This document shows positions 7,341 through 15,122 of a stretch of DNA of 64,000 nucleotides, piece by piece. Position 1 is the first letter of the stretch, and each line of letters starts with the position of its first letter. Location: positions 62,001-126,000 of the forward strand of contig CASFNA010000006.1 in assembly GCA_949295905.1 (NCBI GenBank). The letters are read 5' to 3'. Below the pieces are notes generated by a model. The model worked only from the letters and a program-made list of their open reading frames with translations, ran no database searches and was not told where the DNA came from. The translations under genes were made by a program, and so were the position numbers. This DNA comes from an uncultured Prevotellaceae bacterium. GTDB taxonomy: Bacteria > Bacteroidota > Bacteroidia > Bacteroidales > Bacteroidaceae.

Positions 7341-8396
7341 ATGGAAAAGAGGACTTTTGACATAAAGCCGGTAGGCGACGACCTTCGCCAGGCCGTGCAG
7401 GACAAAATAGACAACCTCAACAAGCCCAAAGGTTCGCTGGGCAGGCTTGAGACGCTGGCCATGCAGCTGTGCCTTGTACAGCATACCTTGAGCCCACGGC
7501 TGGTGCATCCGTGCCACCTGCTCTTCGCCGCCGACCACGGCATAGAGCGCGAGGGGGTGAGCGTGTCGCCGCGAGACATCACGTGGCAGCAGATGCTCAA
7601 CTTCGCCGCTGGCGGCGGAGGGGTCAACATGTTTTGCCGCCAGCACGGCTTCAGGCTGTATCTTGTCGATGTGGGGGTAGACTATGACTTGTCGGCCTGC
7701 CCTGACATATTCAACCGCAAGCTCGCCCGCGGCACGCGCGACTTCCTCTATGGCCCGGCCATGGGCATGGAAGAGTACGCCCGGGCGTTGGACGTTGGCG
7801 CGGAGTTCGTTGACATGTGCCATGCCGACGGCTGCAACATAGTGTGCATAGGCGAGATGGGCATAGCCAACACGTCGCCTTCGAGCGTGTGGATGAGCCT
7901 TTTAGGCGGCGTGCCTCTTGCCGAATGTGTCGGTGCCGGGGCAGGACTTGATGATGAGGGGGTTAACCATAAGTTTGAGGTTCTTGCCCAAGCTGTGGAG
8001 CATTTCATAGAGACCACGCCCGATTGTGACGACTTCGACACCATAATACGCTACTTCGGAGGCTTCGAGATGGTGGCCGCCGTGGGCGCGATGCTGCGTG
8101 CCGCCGAGTTGAGAATGGTTGTATTGGTGGACGGCTTCATAATGTCGGCCTGCGCGCTGGCCGCCGTGATGAAGCATCCCGAAGCCATAGACTACATGGT
8201 TTTCGGCCATGTCGGTGATGAGAGCGGCCACCGCAGGCTGCTCGAAATGCTTGGGGCTGAACCCCTGTTGAGCCTCGGCCTGCGCCTCGGCGAGGGCACC
8301 GGCGCGCTTTGTGCGTACCCTATTGTCGAGAGTGCGGTGAGGATGTTGAACGAGATGAATAACTTTCAGAATGCGCATATCACTAAATACTTCTAA
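7341..8396 (+). CDS. cobT: Nicotinate-nucleotide-dimethylbenzimidazole phosphoribosyltransferase
   Basis: A 351-residue enzyme that activates the cobalamin lower ligand base, making alpha-ribazole phosphate from nicotinate mononucleotide and dimethylbenzimidazole or another base. Seen: KPKGSLGRLETLA near the N terminus, FAADHGIEREGVSVSP, GEMGIANTS, and the C-terminal LGEGTGA motif with E318, which matches the catalytic glutamate of the Salmonella enzyme (E317). The start at 7341 is four bases after the cobU stop. The 3' end overlaps cobS by 26 bases, which points to translational coupling. Confidence 0.95.
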   Translation: MEKRTFDIKPVGDDLRQAVQDKIDNLNKPKGSLGRLETLAMQLCLVQHTLSPRLVHPCHLLFAADHGIEREGVSVSPRDITWQQMLNFAAGGGGVNMFCRQHGFRLYLVDVGVDYDLSACPDIFNRKLARGTRDFLYGPAMGMEEYARALDVGAEFVDMCHADGCNIVCIGEMGIANTSPSSVWMSLLGGVPLAECVGAGAGLDDEGVNHKFEVLAQAVEHFIETTPDCDDFDTIIRYFGGFEMVAAVGAMLRAAELRMVVLVDGFIMSACALAAVMKHPEAIDYMVFGHVGDESGHRRLLEMLGAEPLLSLGLRLGEGTGALCAYPIVESAVRMLNEMNNFQNAHITKYF

Positions 8397-9207
8397 ATGG
8401 TACGACCCCGTTTGGGCGGCGTTCATCTTCTTTACGCGCCTGCCCTTGTGGCGTCTGCACGAGCCGCCGCGCGAGAGTTACCGCGCTGTTGTAGAGTTCT
8501 GGCCGCTTACGGGCTGGCTTACCGGCGCGGTTATGGCCGCCGTCATTTACTTCGGGGGCATGGTTTTGCCGTATTCGGTGGCCGTCATCCTCGCCCTCGC
8601 GGCACGTGTGCTGCTCACCGGGGCGCTGCATGAGGACGGCCTGGCCGACTTCTTTGACGGCTTCGGTGGCGGCGGTGGCGGCGGTGGCGGCGGAGGCGAC
8701 CGCAGGCGCACGCTCGACATCATGAAAGACTCGCGCATAGGCACTTACGGGGTAATCGGACTGGGACTGTACGGCCTGCTGCTGTTCTTCGCCTTGTCGT
8801 CCATGCCTGCGCCGCTGGCCGCGCTGGCCGTGCTGGCAGGCGACCCGTTCTGCAAGATGGTGTCGTCGCAGGTGGTGTCGATGATGCCTTACGCCAGGAC
8901 GGAAGACGAGGCAAAGTCGGGCGTTGTGTACCGCAGGATGACGCTCCGCGCAGGCATCCTGCTCTTCATCCAGGGCATCCTGCCGCTCGCCTTGCTGCTT
9001 TATGTTACGGGCGGGATGCTCCGCTGGGACGTGCTCATCTTCGCCCCGTGCCTTGTGATGTACTTCATGTATCTTTATATATGGCATAGGCTGCGCGGAT
9101 ATACGGGCGACTGCTGTGGCGCGATGTTCCTGCTGACCGAGCTTTCGTTCTATCTTTGCATGTCATACCTGTTTTTCAACAATAACGCGTTATGGAGATT
9201 GTTTTAG
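8371..9207 (+). CDS. cobS: Adenosylcobinamide-GDP ribazoletransferase (cobalamin synthase)
   Basis: A 278-residue inner-membrane protein that joins adenosylcobinamide-GDP to alpha-ribazole (phosphate), the last step of nucleotide loop assembly. Seen: FFTRLPLWR at the N terminus, conserved HEDGLADFFDG (88-97), DIMKDSRIGTYG, and several hydrophobic helices. Odd: between the conserved DG and DR there is a run of eleven glycines (99-109), encoded by three exact tandem copies of GGTGGCGGC (8665-8691) plus GGAGGC; family members usually have two to four residues here. The start inside cobT is kept because it includes the conserved N terminus. It overlaps cobC by 16 bases. Confidence 0.93.
   Translation: MRISLNTSKWYDPVWAAFIFFTRLPLWRLHEPPRESYRAVVEFWPLTGWLTGAVMAAVIYFGGMVLPYSVAVILALAARVLLTGALHEDGLADFFDGFGGGGGGGGGGGDRRRTLDIMKDSRIGTYGVIGLGLYGLLLFFALSSMPAPLAALAVLAGDPFCKMVSSQVVSMMPYARTEDEAKSGVVYRRMTLRAGILLFIQGILPLALLLYVTGGMLRWDVLIFAPCLVMYFMYLYIWHRLRGYTGDCCGAMFLLTELSFYLCMSYLFFNNNALWRLF
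8665..8697 (+). repeat. Nine-base tandem repeat coding poly-glycine in cobS
   Basis: Three perfect copies of GGTGGCGGC followed by GGAGGC, in frame, coding 11 glycines in a conserved loop of CobS. Such a repeat can change copy number without breaking the frame. Confidence 0.9.
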
Positions 9208-9719
9208 TAAGGCATACCAGCGTGGGTGTGCCCAAAGGCACTTGCTACGGCTGGAGCGACGTGCCTGTGGCGGCGACGTTCGAGAGTGAGGCGGCCGAGA
9301 CCAAGCGTCGGCTCGGCGCAGAGCCGTTTGACGCTGTGTATTCGTCGCCACTCACAAGGGCGAGGAAGCTCGCGGCTTACTGCGGATGGCCGTCGCCCGT
9401 TGTAGACGACCGCCTGAAGGAGATGAACATGGGCGACTGGGAGATGAAGCTCTTTGACGAGATTGAGGACGAGAACCTGCAACGCTGGTATGACGACTAC
9501 ATGCACCTGGCCGCCACGGGAGGCGAGAGTTTTCCTGATTTGTTCGCCCGCGTGTCGTCGTTCCTTGACGAGCTGAAGACCAAGCCGTACCGCCGCGTGG
9601 CCGTGTTCGCCCATGGCGGCGTGCTCATCTGTGCCGGGATATATGGCGGATTGTTTTCGGAGGAAGACTGTTTCAAGCATCTTGTGCCTTACGGAGGAAC
9701 TGAAAGGATTATAATCTAA
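9192..9719 (+). CDS. cobC: Alpha-ribazole phosphatase, histidine phosphatase family
   Basis: A 175-residue histidine phosphatase: LVRHTSVG with catalytic H8, LKEMNMGDWE, and FAHGGVLICAG near the end. In the cobalamin pathway CobC removes the 5' phosphate from alpha-ribazole phosphate or adenosylcobalamin phosphate. The assignment over other phosphoglycerate-mutase-like enzymes rests on the operon position, overlapping cobS by 16 bases. It ends the operon; a palindromic AT-rich repeat follows directly. Confidence 0.88.
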   Translation: MEIVLVRHTSVGVPKGTCYGWSDVPVAATFESEAAETKRRLGAEPFDAVYSSPLTRARKLAAYCGWPSPVVDDRLKEMNMGDWEMKLFDEIEDENLQRWYDDYMHLAATGGESFPDLFARVSSFLDELKTKPYRRVAVFAHGGVLICAGIYGGLFSEEDCFKHLVPYGGTERIII

Positions 9720-9856
9720 TTAAGAATTAAGAGTTAAGATTTAAGAAAATATGTCTTGTCGGCAGTTTTCAAAGGTGTTTTTCTTAATTCTTAACTCTTA
9801 ATTCTTAATTCAACACGTTCTTAACTCTTAATTCAACACGTTCTTAACTCTTAATT
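9718..9856. repeat. AT-rich word palindrome and tandem array after cobC
   Basis: Arms 9718-9749 and 9778-9811 are near reverse complements made of the words AATTAAG and AGTTAAG. The right arm runs into a tandem array: a unit TTCTTAACTCTTAATTCAAC plus ACG at 9818-9840, a longer version at 9781-9817 and a truncated one at 9841-9856. It begins at the cobC stop and may terminate that operon. Confidence 0.85.
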
Positions 9857-9874
9857 AAAAAACTTCCAGTTTTT

Positions 9875-10468
9875 ATGACCGATAGCGAACTTTTAATAAA
9901 GTCCGAAGGGATGCAACGCCGTGCTTTGGGCATCATACGGCAGTTGAGGCTGATGGAGATATGGGCCGACACCGGGGCGGAAGCCCATGTGGTTGGCTCG
10001 TTGGCGATGGGACTTATGATGACGCACCGCGACATCGACCTGCATGTCTACTCCTCGCCGCTGACTGTAGAGGGCAGTTTCGCGGCCATGGCGAGGCTCG
10101 CCGAAGATGCAGCGGTGAAGAAGATAGAGTGCCGAAACCTGCTTGATACCGACGAGGCGTGCATCGAATGGCACGTGTGGTATGACGACGGGCATGACGG
10201 CGAGTGGCAAATAGACATCATACACATACTCAAAGGCTCGCGATATGACGGCTATTTCGAGCGCATGGCAGAGCGCGTGAAGGCCGCATTGACCGACGAT
10301 ACGCGCCTTGCAATACTTCGCTTGAAGGCAGAAACGCCTGAAAACGAGCACGTAATGGGCGTAGAATATTATCAGGCCGTGCTGCGCGACGGAGTCAGGA
10401 CGATGCCAGACTTCATGCGTTGGCGTGCGGAACATCCTGTAAACGGCGTGATGGAATGGATGCCGTGA
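9875..10468 (+). CDS. Nucleotidyltransferase-fold protein of unknown substrate
   Basis: A 197-residue cytoplasmic protein. Residues 38-58 (HVVGSLAMGLMMTHRDIDLHV) carry the GS motif and two metal-binding Asp (D53, D55) of the polymerase-beta nucleotidyltransferase fold, and WQIDIIHI supplies a third Asp (D114). This resembles aminoglycoside- or lincosamide-type nucleotidyltransferases and MazG-unrelated small transferases, but no specific substrate can be read from the sequence. It lies 155 bases after cobC, beyond a repeat, so it is probably not part of the cobalamin operon. The VOC gene follows by 44 bases and may be cotranscribed. Confidence 0.7.
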   Translation: MTDSELLIKSEGMQRRALGIIRQLRLMEIWADTGAEAHVVGSLAMGLMMTHRDIDLHVYSSPLTVEGSFAAMARLAEDAAVKKIECRNLLDTDEACIEWHVWYDDGHDGEWQIDIIHILKGSRYDGYFERMAERVKAALTDDTRLAILRLKAETPENEHVMGVEYYQAVLRDGVRTMPDFMRWRAEHPVNGVMEWMP

Positions 10469-10512
10469 CGGCTGTTTCTTTGACTTTTTGCAACAAAGTA
10501 AACAACAATGTT

Positions 10513-10896
10513 ATGAAAATAGATCACATTGCCATGTATGTAAAAGACCTTGAAGGAGGCAAGGCGTTTTTCGTAAAATACTTCGGTGCGAAGGCAAACG
10601 ACATGTACCATAATCCGAGAACCGGTTTGCGGACATATTTCCTGTCGTTCGGCGACGGCGCAAGGCTTGAACTCATGGCGCGTCCTGACACCGTTGAGCG
10701 TCCACGGAGTGCGATGCTCACGGGGTATATACACGTTTCTTTCAGCGTGGGAGGCCGTGAGGCGGTTGACCGTTTGACCGCGACGCTGCGCCATGACGGC
10801 TATGCTGTGATGGACGGGCCGCGTGTAACGGGCGACGGATACTATGAAAGCTGCGTGGTGGGGCCTGAAGGTTGCCTTATAGAAATAACTGAATGA
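10513..10896 (+). CDS. VOC family (glyoxalase/bleomycin-resistance type) protein
   Basis: A 127-residue protein with the vicinal oxygen chelate fold: MKIDHIAMYVKDLEGGKAFF with a metal-ligand type His at residue 5, ARLELMARPD, IHVSFSVGG and a final CLIEITE glutamate. These positions match the H/E ligands of small VOC proteins. A longer frame starts 31 codons upstream, overlapping the previous gene, but the family begins at MKIDHIA. Substrate unknown. The gene is convergent with korC across a module array and a terminator. Confidence 0.85.
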   Translation: MKIDHIAMYVKDLEGGKAFFVKYFGAKANDMYHNPRTGLRTYFLSFGDGARLELMARPDTVERPRSAMLTGYIHVSFSVGGREAVDRLTATLRHDGYAVMDGPRVTGDGYYESCVVGPEGCLIEITE

Positions 10897-10937
10897 CATG
10901 CCACTATGCAGCACTTCAAGTGTAGGGTGGTGATGCT

Positions 10938-11040
10938 TGGTTTTGTAAAAGGTGGTCTTTCGGCCTGCGAAAGGCCACCTTTTACTGCATGAAAGGCCGT
11001 CTTTTGCATGATGAAAGACGGTCTTTCGCAAAATGATTCG
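10938..11040. repeat. GC-core 22-base module array, locus D
   Basis: Four modules making two successive hairpins: AAAAGGTGGTCTTTCG with its near reverse complement, then GAAAGGCCGTCTTT with GAAAGACCGTCTTT reversed, each with one mismatch. Lies between the convergent VOC and korC genes. Confidence 0.85.
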
Positions 11041-11079
11041 TAATGTGTTGATTGTCAATGCCTTATGTTATGCAAAATA

Positions 11080-11114
11080 AAACGCCTACGTCAGCAATGC
11101 TGACGGAGGCGTTT
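11080..11114 (-). terminator. Intrinsic terminator of the kor operon
   Basis: 11080-11095 pairs with 11099-11114 (16 positions, one A-G mismatch, 3-base loop). On the minus strand it is followed by TTTTATTTTG, 34 bases after the korC stop. Confidence 0.85.
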
Positions 11115-11147
11115 GGTATGTATTCAATCCGTTTTTAGGGAATATGC

Positions 11148-11690
11148 TTATTGCTTCTCGATAATGTCGCGACCGGCCTTTATTGCTTCCATGTTAAGCG
11201 GAATGAGGCCGTGGTGACGCTCCGGCAGGGTCTTGTAGAGGGCTTTCTCCACGCCGCAGTCGCTCACTACGGGGCACACGTTGAGCAGTCCGCCGAGCAC
11301 AATCATGTTGAACACCTTTGAGTTTTTAAGTTCCGCGGCCTTGTCCATGGCATCGATGCGGTACACGGTGATGTCCTTTCTCGTCGGCGGATTTATTATT
11401 CCGTAGCCGTCGTAGATGAGGATGCCGCCCTCCTTTACTTTCGGCTCAAACTTGTCAAGTGACGGTTGGTTGAGCACAATGGCTATGTCGTACTTGCTTA
11501 GGATGGGCGACGATATGCGCTCGTCGCTCACGATGACGGTCACGTTGGCTGTTCCGCCGCGCTGCTCGGGGCCGTAAGCCGGCATCCATGTAACTTCCTT
11601 GCCTTCCATGAGTCCCGAATAGGCCAGGATTTTGCCCATTGAGAGCACGCCTTGACCGCCGAAGCCTGCTATTATTATTTCTGTTTTCAT
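11148..11690 (-). CDS. korC: 2-oxoacid:ferredoxin oxidoreductase, gamma subunit
   Basis: A 180-residue subunit starting MKTEIIIAGFGGQGVLSMGK, the glycine-rich motif of the gamma domain, followed by WMPAYGPEQRGGTANVTVIV, also typical. With the other three subunits it forms a TPP and iron-sulfur enzyme that oxidatively decarboxylates a 2-oxoacid to acyl-CoA and reduces ferredoxin. Genes of this set in Bacteroides are labelled either 2-oxoglutarate (Kor) or 2-oxoisovalerate (Vor) oxidoreductase; the sequence alone does not decide. A longer frame upstream reads through a C-rich repeat and is not the start. It is the last gene of korD-korA-korB-korC. Confidence 0.9.
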   Translation of the reverse strand: MKTEIIIAGFGGQGVLSMGKILAYSGLMEGKEVTWMPAYGPEQRGGTANVTVIVSDERISSPILSKYDIAIVLNQPSLDKFEPKVKEGGILIYDGYGIINPPTRKDITVYRIDAMDKAAELKNSKVFNMIVLGGLLNVCPVVSDCGVEKALYKTLPERHHGLIPLNMEAIKAGRDIIEKQ

Positions 11691-11707
11691 AGTGGTTTTG
11701 TTTTTAA

Positions 11708-11746
11708 TGGGAGAATTGGGAGATGTGGGATAACTGGGATTTTCTG
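11708..11746. repeat. GGGA-type degenerate tandem array in the korB-korC gap
   Basis: Four or five degenerate 9-10 base units of the form GGGAnAATT, GGGAGATGT, GGGATAACT, GGGATTTTC. The block GGGATAACTGGGA is also found inside the anti-sigma factor gene at about 39325-39340. Confidence 0.6.
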
Positions 11747-11800
11747 GTTGATAATCCTTGCTTTTGTGCACATTCCCTTTAATTTTTAATTTTTAATTAT

Positions 11801-12568
11801 TCATTCCCCCGTGGTGTCCTTGAGGTCGCCTTTCGGATAGAATTTGAACATGTTTTCCTTCATCCACTCGTTGGCCTTGACGGGCGAGAGCTTCCATCCG
11901 CTGTTGCAGGTGCTGACGAATTCAACCAAGCACGAGCCTTTTCCTGCCATCGAAGCCTCGAACGCCTTGCGCAAAGCCTTCTTGGCCGCGCGTATGGATG
12001 CAACACTCTCTACGCTCTGTCGTGTGACATAGCATGTGCCTTCGAGCATTGCCGCCATCTCGGTGATTTTCAGCGGATATCCGTGCAGATGAGGGTCGCG
12101 TCCGTAAGGGCAGGTAGATGTTTTCTGGCCGATGAGTGTTGTCGGAGCCATCTGTCCGCCGGTCATGCCGTAAATGGCGTTGTTGATGAATATGATGACT
12201 ATGTTCTCGCCGCGGTTAAGCGCGTGGATGGTCTCGCATGTTCCGATGCAGGCCAAGTCGCCGTCGCCTTGGTATGTGAACACCATGCGGTCGGGCCAGC
12301 AGCGCTTTATGGCGGTTGCTACGGCAGGTGCGCGTCCGTGGGCGGCCTCCTGCCAGTCAATGTCAAGGTAACGGTAGGCGAACACTGCGCATCCTACGGG
12401 CGAAACGCCCACGGTCTTGTCTTCCATACCCATTTCCTCTATGACTTCAGCCACAAGTTTGTGTACCACACCGTGCGAGCATCCCGGGCAGTAGTGCATC
12501 TGGATATCGTTCATCAGTTCCGGTTTCTTGTAGACCAAGTTTTCCAGAGATATTATATCTGTGTTCAT
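11801..12568 (-). CDS. korB: 2-oxoacid:ferredoxin oxidoreductase, beta (TPP-binding) subunit
   Basis: A 255-residue TPP-binding subunit. Seen: YCPGCSHG (CPGC at 27-30), the TPP/Mg motif GDGD (101-104) followed by NNAIYGMTGGQ (129-139), and GRDPHLHGYPL. Length is normal for the four-subunit class. The gene lies 23 bases downstream of korA. Substrate is most likely 2-oxoglutarate or a branched-chain 2-oxoacid. Confidence 0.93.
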   Translation of the reverse strand: MNTDIISLENLVYKKPELMNDIQMHYCPGCSHGVVHKLVAEVIEEMGMEDKTVGVSPVGCAVFAYRYLDIDWQEAAHGRAPAVATAIKRCWPDRMVFTYQGDGDLACIGTCETIHALNRGENIVIIFINNAIYGMTGGQMAPTTLIGQKTSTCPYGRDPHLHGYPLKITEMAAMLEGTCYVTRQSVESVASIRAAKKALRKAFEASMAGKGSCLVEFVSTCNSGWKLSPVKANEWMKENMFKFYPKGDLKDTTGE

Positions 12569-12591
12569 GTTATTGACGATTTAAGTGCTGT

Positions 12592-13671
12592 TCAAAACTT
12601 TTCCTTCAGTGCCTTTACTATTTCGTCAGGCTCGGGCACGATGCCTCCCAGTCGTCCGAAGTGCTCAACGGGTACGCGTCCGTTTACGGCAAGGCGGATG
12701 TCTTCCACCATCTGGCCTGCGTTGATTTCTACGGAGAGCACTCCCTTCTTGCCTTCAGCCATTGCGGCTACTTCTTTTGTCGGGAACGGCCACAATGTGA
12801 TGGGGCGCAACAGTCCGACCTTTATGCCTTCCTTGCGTGCCAGCTCGATGGCTTTCTCCGATATTCGGGCAGCGCTTCCGAAGGCTACTATCAGGTAGTC
12901 GGCGTCTTCGCAGTGCTTCGTCTCATACCTTACTTCGTTCTCTTGGATGGTCTTGTACTTCTCTTGCAGGTGCAGGTTGCGCTTCTCCATTTCCTCTGGC
13001 TGCAGCTCAAGAGATGTCAGAATGTTTGGCTTGCGGTCCTTTGTACGTCCGAAAGTAGCCCAAGGACATTCCTTCTTTATTTCCTCTTCGGTGCGGCGCG
13101 GCTTGTATGGAGGCAGCACCACGCGCTCCATCATCTGTCCGATGACACCGTCGCTAAGCAGCATCGCCGGTGTGCGGTATTTGAATGCAAGCTCGAAAGC
13201 CAAGTCCATGAAGTCGGCCATTTCCTGAACGGAAGCCGGTGCCAGCACAATTACGTAGTAGTCGCCGTTGCCGCCGCCGCGTGTAGCCTGGAAATAGTCG
13301 CTCTGTGACGGCTGGATTGTGCCCAATCCGGGACCTCCGCGCTGTACGTTGACGATAACGCCGGGCAGCTCCGCTCCGGCCATGTATGATATGCCTTCCT
13401 GCATCAAGGCCACACCTGGACTTGAAGACGAGGTGAACACTTTTTTACCAGCACCCGCTCCGCCGTACACCATGTTGATTGACGACACTTCGCTTTCAGC
13501 CTGCACTACCACCATGCCAGTGGTTTCCCAAGGCTTCAGTTCGGCCAGCGTCTCGATGATTTCGCTCTGCGGTGTGATAGGATATCCGAAAAACGCGTCG
13601 GCTCCGCAACGAATGGCAGCATGGGCTATCGCCTCATTGCCTTTCAATAAAGTAACTTCTTGTTCTGCCAT
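12592..13671 (-). CDS. korA: 2-oxoacid:ferredoxin oxidoreductase, alpha subunit
   Basis: A 359-residue subunit with the pyrimidine-binding domain motif GADAFFGYPITPQSEIIE near the N terminus, VFTSSSSPGVALMQEGISY, and a C-terminal domain with LLRPITLWPFP and the VEHFGRLGG ending. The ATG at 13671 is chosen because it gives the family N terminus (MAEQEVTLLKGNEAIAHAA) and lies five bases after the ferredoxin gene. In Bacteroides genomes this protein is often labelled VorB. The four genes are tightly spaced and form one complex in the cytoplasm. Confidence 0.93.
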   Translation of the reverse strand: MAEQEVTLLKGNEAIAHAAIRCGADAFFGYPITPQSEIIETLAELKPWETTGMVVVQAESEVSSINMVYGGAGAGKKVFTSSSSPGVALMQEGISYMAGAELPGVIVNVQRGGPGLGTIQPSQSDYFQATRGGGNGDYYVIVLAPASVQEMADFMDLAFELAFKYRTPAMLLSDGVIGQMMERVVLPPYKPRRTEEEIKKECPWATFGRTKDRKPNILTSLELQPEEMEKRNLHLQEKYKTIQENEVRYETKHCEDADYLIVAFGSAARISEKAIELARKEGIKVGLLRPITLWPFPTKEVAAMAEGKKGVLSVEINAGQMVEDIRLAVNGRVPVEHFGRLGGIVPEPDEIVKALKEKF

Positions 13672-13676
13672 AACTC

Positions 13677-13907
13677 TTAGTCCTCCATTCGTTTTTTGTA
13701 AACAGTGATACATCCGTCAGGACACACGATGGCGCACGATGCGCATCCGATGCAGTCTTCCGGGTTAACGGCTTCCACATAAGGGTAGCCGTGAACGTTA
13801 ACTTTCTTCGCCAGTGCAATGACCGTCTTCGGGCAGGCCACCACGCACAAGGCGCAGCCCTTGCACCGGTCGGTGTTTACCACAATGGCTCCTTTGATTT
13901 TACCCAT
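13677..13907 (-). CDS. korD: 2-oxoacid:ferredoxin oxidoreductase, 4Fe-4S delta subunit
   Basis: A 76-residue ferredoxin-like subunit with two 4Fe-4S cluster motifs: C15, C18, C21, C25 (CKGCALCVVACP) and C52, C55, C58, C62 (CIGCASCAIVCP). It passes electrons from the TPP site to external ferredoxin. First gene of korD-korA-korB-korC. Upstream is the small TPR gene 70 bases away, and no convincing promoter was seen in that gap. Confidence 0.93.
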   Translation of the reverse strand: MGKIKGAIVVNTDRCKGCALCVVACPKTVIALAKKVNVHGYPYVEAVNPEDCIGCASCAIVCPDGCITVYKKRMED

Positions 13908-13977
13908 AGCTTATATATTTTAGGTTAACAGGAAGGCTTACGGCCTATGTCCGACGCCTGTCCATTTTTTATGATAT

Positions 13978-14157
13978 TTAAGGATTGTACATGTCCTTGC
14001 AATAGTAGGCAAGTATGTTGTCGAGCATCTTCTTGGCTTCCACGGCAGGGCTGTCAGGGTCAAGTTCGATGGCCTTGATGTAGCTGTTGATAGCCTCCTG
14101 CCAGTTGCCTTCCTTGCGGTAGCGGTTGCCTTGCTTGTAAAACTCTTCGGCGGTCAT
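13978..14157 (-). CDS. Small TPR-repeat protein
   Basis: A 59-residue protein, [20 protein letters not shown] onward, with one tetratricopeptide repeat (NRYRKEGNWQEAINSYIKAI, about residues 10-43; ELDPDS follows) and a short C-terminal helix. Its start codon overlaps the folD stop by one base (TAATG), so it is translationally coupled to folD. Role unknown; probably a protein-protein contact module. An in-frame ATG further upstream lies inside folD and is not used. Confidence 0.8.
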   Translation of the reverse strand: MTAEEFYKQGNRYRKEGNWQEAINSYIKAIELDPDSPAVEAKKMLDNILAYYCKDMYNP

Positions 14158-15041
14158 TACTTGTAGTATTCCTTTTTGCCTGCCGCCAGAGTGTTTTTCA
14201 TGAGCGAGCAGATAGTCATCGGGCCTACGCCGCCCGGTACCGGGGTGATGAACGAACACTTGGGGGCGACCTCGCTGAACTTGACATCGCCGTTGAGGCG
14301 GAAGCCGCTCTTCTTTGTAGCGTCGGGAACGCGCGTCGTGCCGACGTCGATTACCACTGCTCCGTCCTTTACCATGTCGGCCGTTACGAAGTCGGGCCGG
14401 CCTATTGCGGCAATGATTATGTCTGCTTCACGGCATTCCTGTTTGAGGGTTGCCGAGTGGCTGTGGCACACTGTGACGGTAGAGTCGCCGTACTGCTTCT
14501 GCATCATCAGCTGTGCCATGGGCTTGCCTACGATGTTGCTGCGGCCGAGTATTACGCACTTCTTGCCTGACGTCTCTATGCCGTAGCGGCGGAGAAGCGT
14601 CAGTATGCCGAGCGGTGTGGCCGAAATGAAGCACGGGAGGCCTATGGCCATGCGGCCTACATTGACAGGATGGAAGCCGTCAACGTCCTTGCGGTAGTCT
14701 ATCGCCATGATGATTTTCTGCTCGTCGATGTGCTTCGGCAGGGGCAGCTGCACTATGTAGCCGTCAATGTCGGGGTCTTCGTTCAGCTCCTTAACCTTTG
14801 CAAGGAGCTCGTCTTCGGTCACATCGTCCTCAAAGCGGATGAGAGTGCTCTTGAAGCCGCACGTCTCGCAGGCTATAACCTTGTTCTTCACGTAAGTCTC
14901 GCTGCCGCCGTCGTGGCCTACGAGTATCGCTGCAAGGTGGGGACGTTTGCCGCCTGCTGCCACGATTTGCTTCACCTCTTCGGCAATTTCTTCCTTTATT
15001 TTAGCGGCTGTGGCCTTACCGTCGATTAATTCATAATTCAT
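14157..15041 (-). CDS. folD: Methylenetetrahydrofolate dehydrogenase / methenyltetrahydrofolate cyclohydrolase
   Basis: A 294-residue bifunctional enzyme of one-carbon metabolism: oxidises methylene-THF with NADP and hydrolyses methenyl-THF to 10-formyl-THF. Seen: SETYVKNK with Y50 and catalytic K54, [25 protein letters not shown], the Rossmann motif [12 protein letters not shown], and PGGVGPMT (269-276). The first codons (ATGAATTATGAATTAAT) match the AT-rich word repeat that also forms the start of mnmA. It feeds the same folate pool as the glycine cleavage cluster 12 kb away. Confidence 0.95.
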   Translation of the reverse strand: MNYELIDGKATAAKIKEEIAEEVKQIVAAGGKRPHLAAILVGHDGGSETYVKNKVIACETCGFKSTLIRFEDDVTEDELLAKVKELNEDPDIDGYIVQLPLPKHIDEQKIIMAIDYRKDVDGFHPVNVGRMAIGLPCFISATPLGILTLLRRYGIETSGKKCVILGRSNIVGKPMAQLMMQKQYGDSTVTVCHSHSATLKQECREADIIIAAIGRPDFVTADMVKDGAVVIDVGTTRVPDATKKSGFRLNGDVKFSEVAPKCSFITPVPGGVGPMTICSLMKNTLAAGKKEYYK

Positions 15042-15122
15042 AATGCTGTTCTTTGATTATGGGAATTTGTGGAGGACTGCGAACTTTGGGAATGTGGCGG
15101 ACACAGTTGTGTCGTTGGTTGT

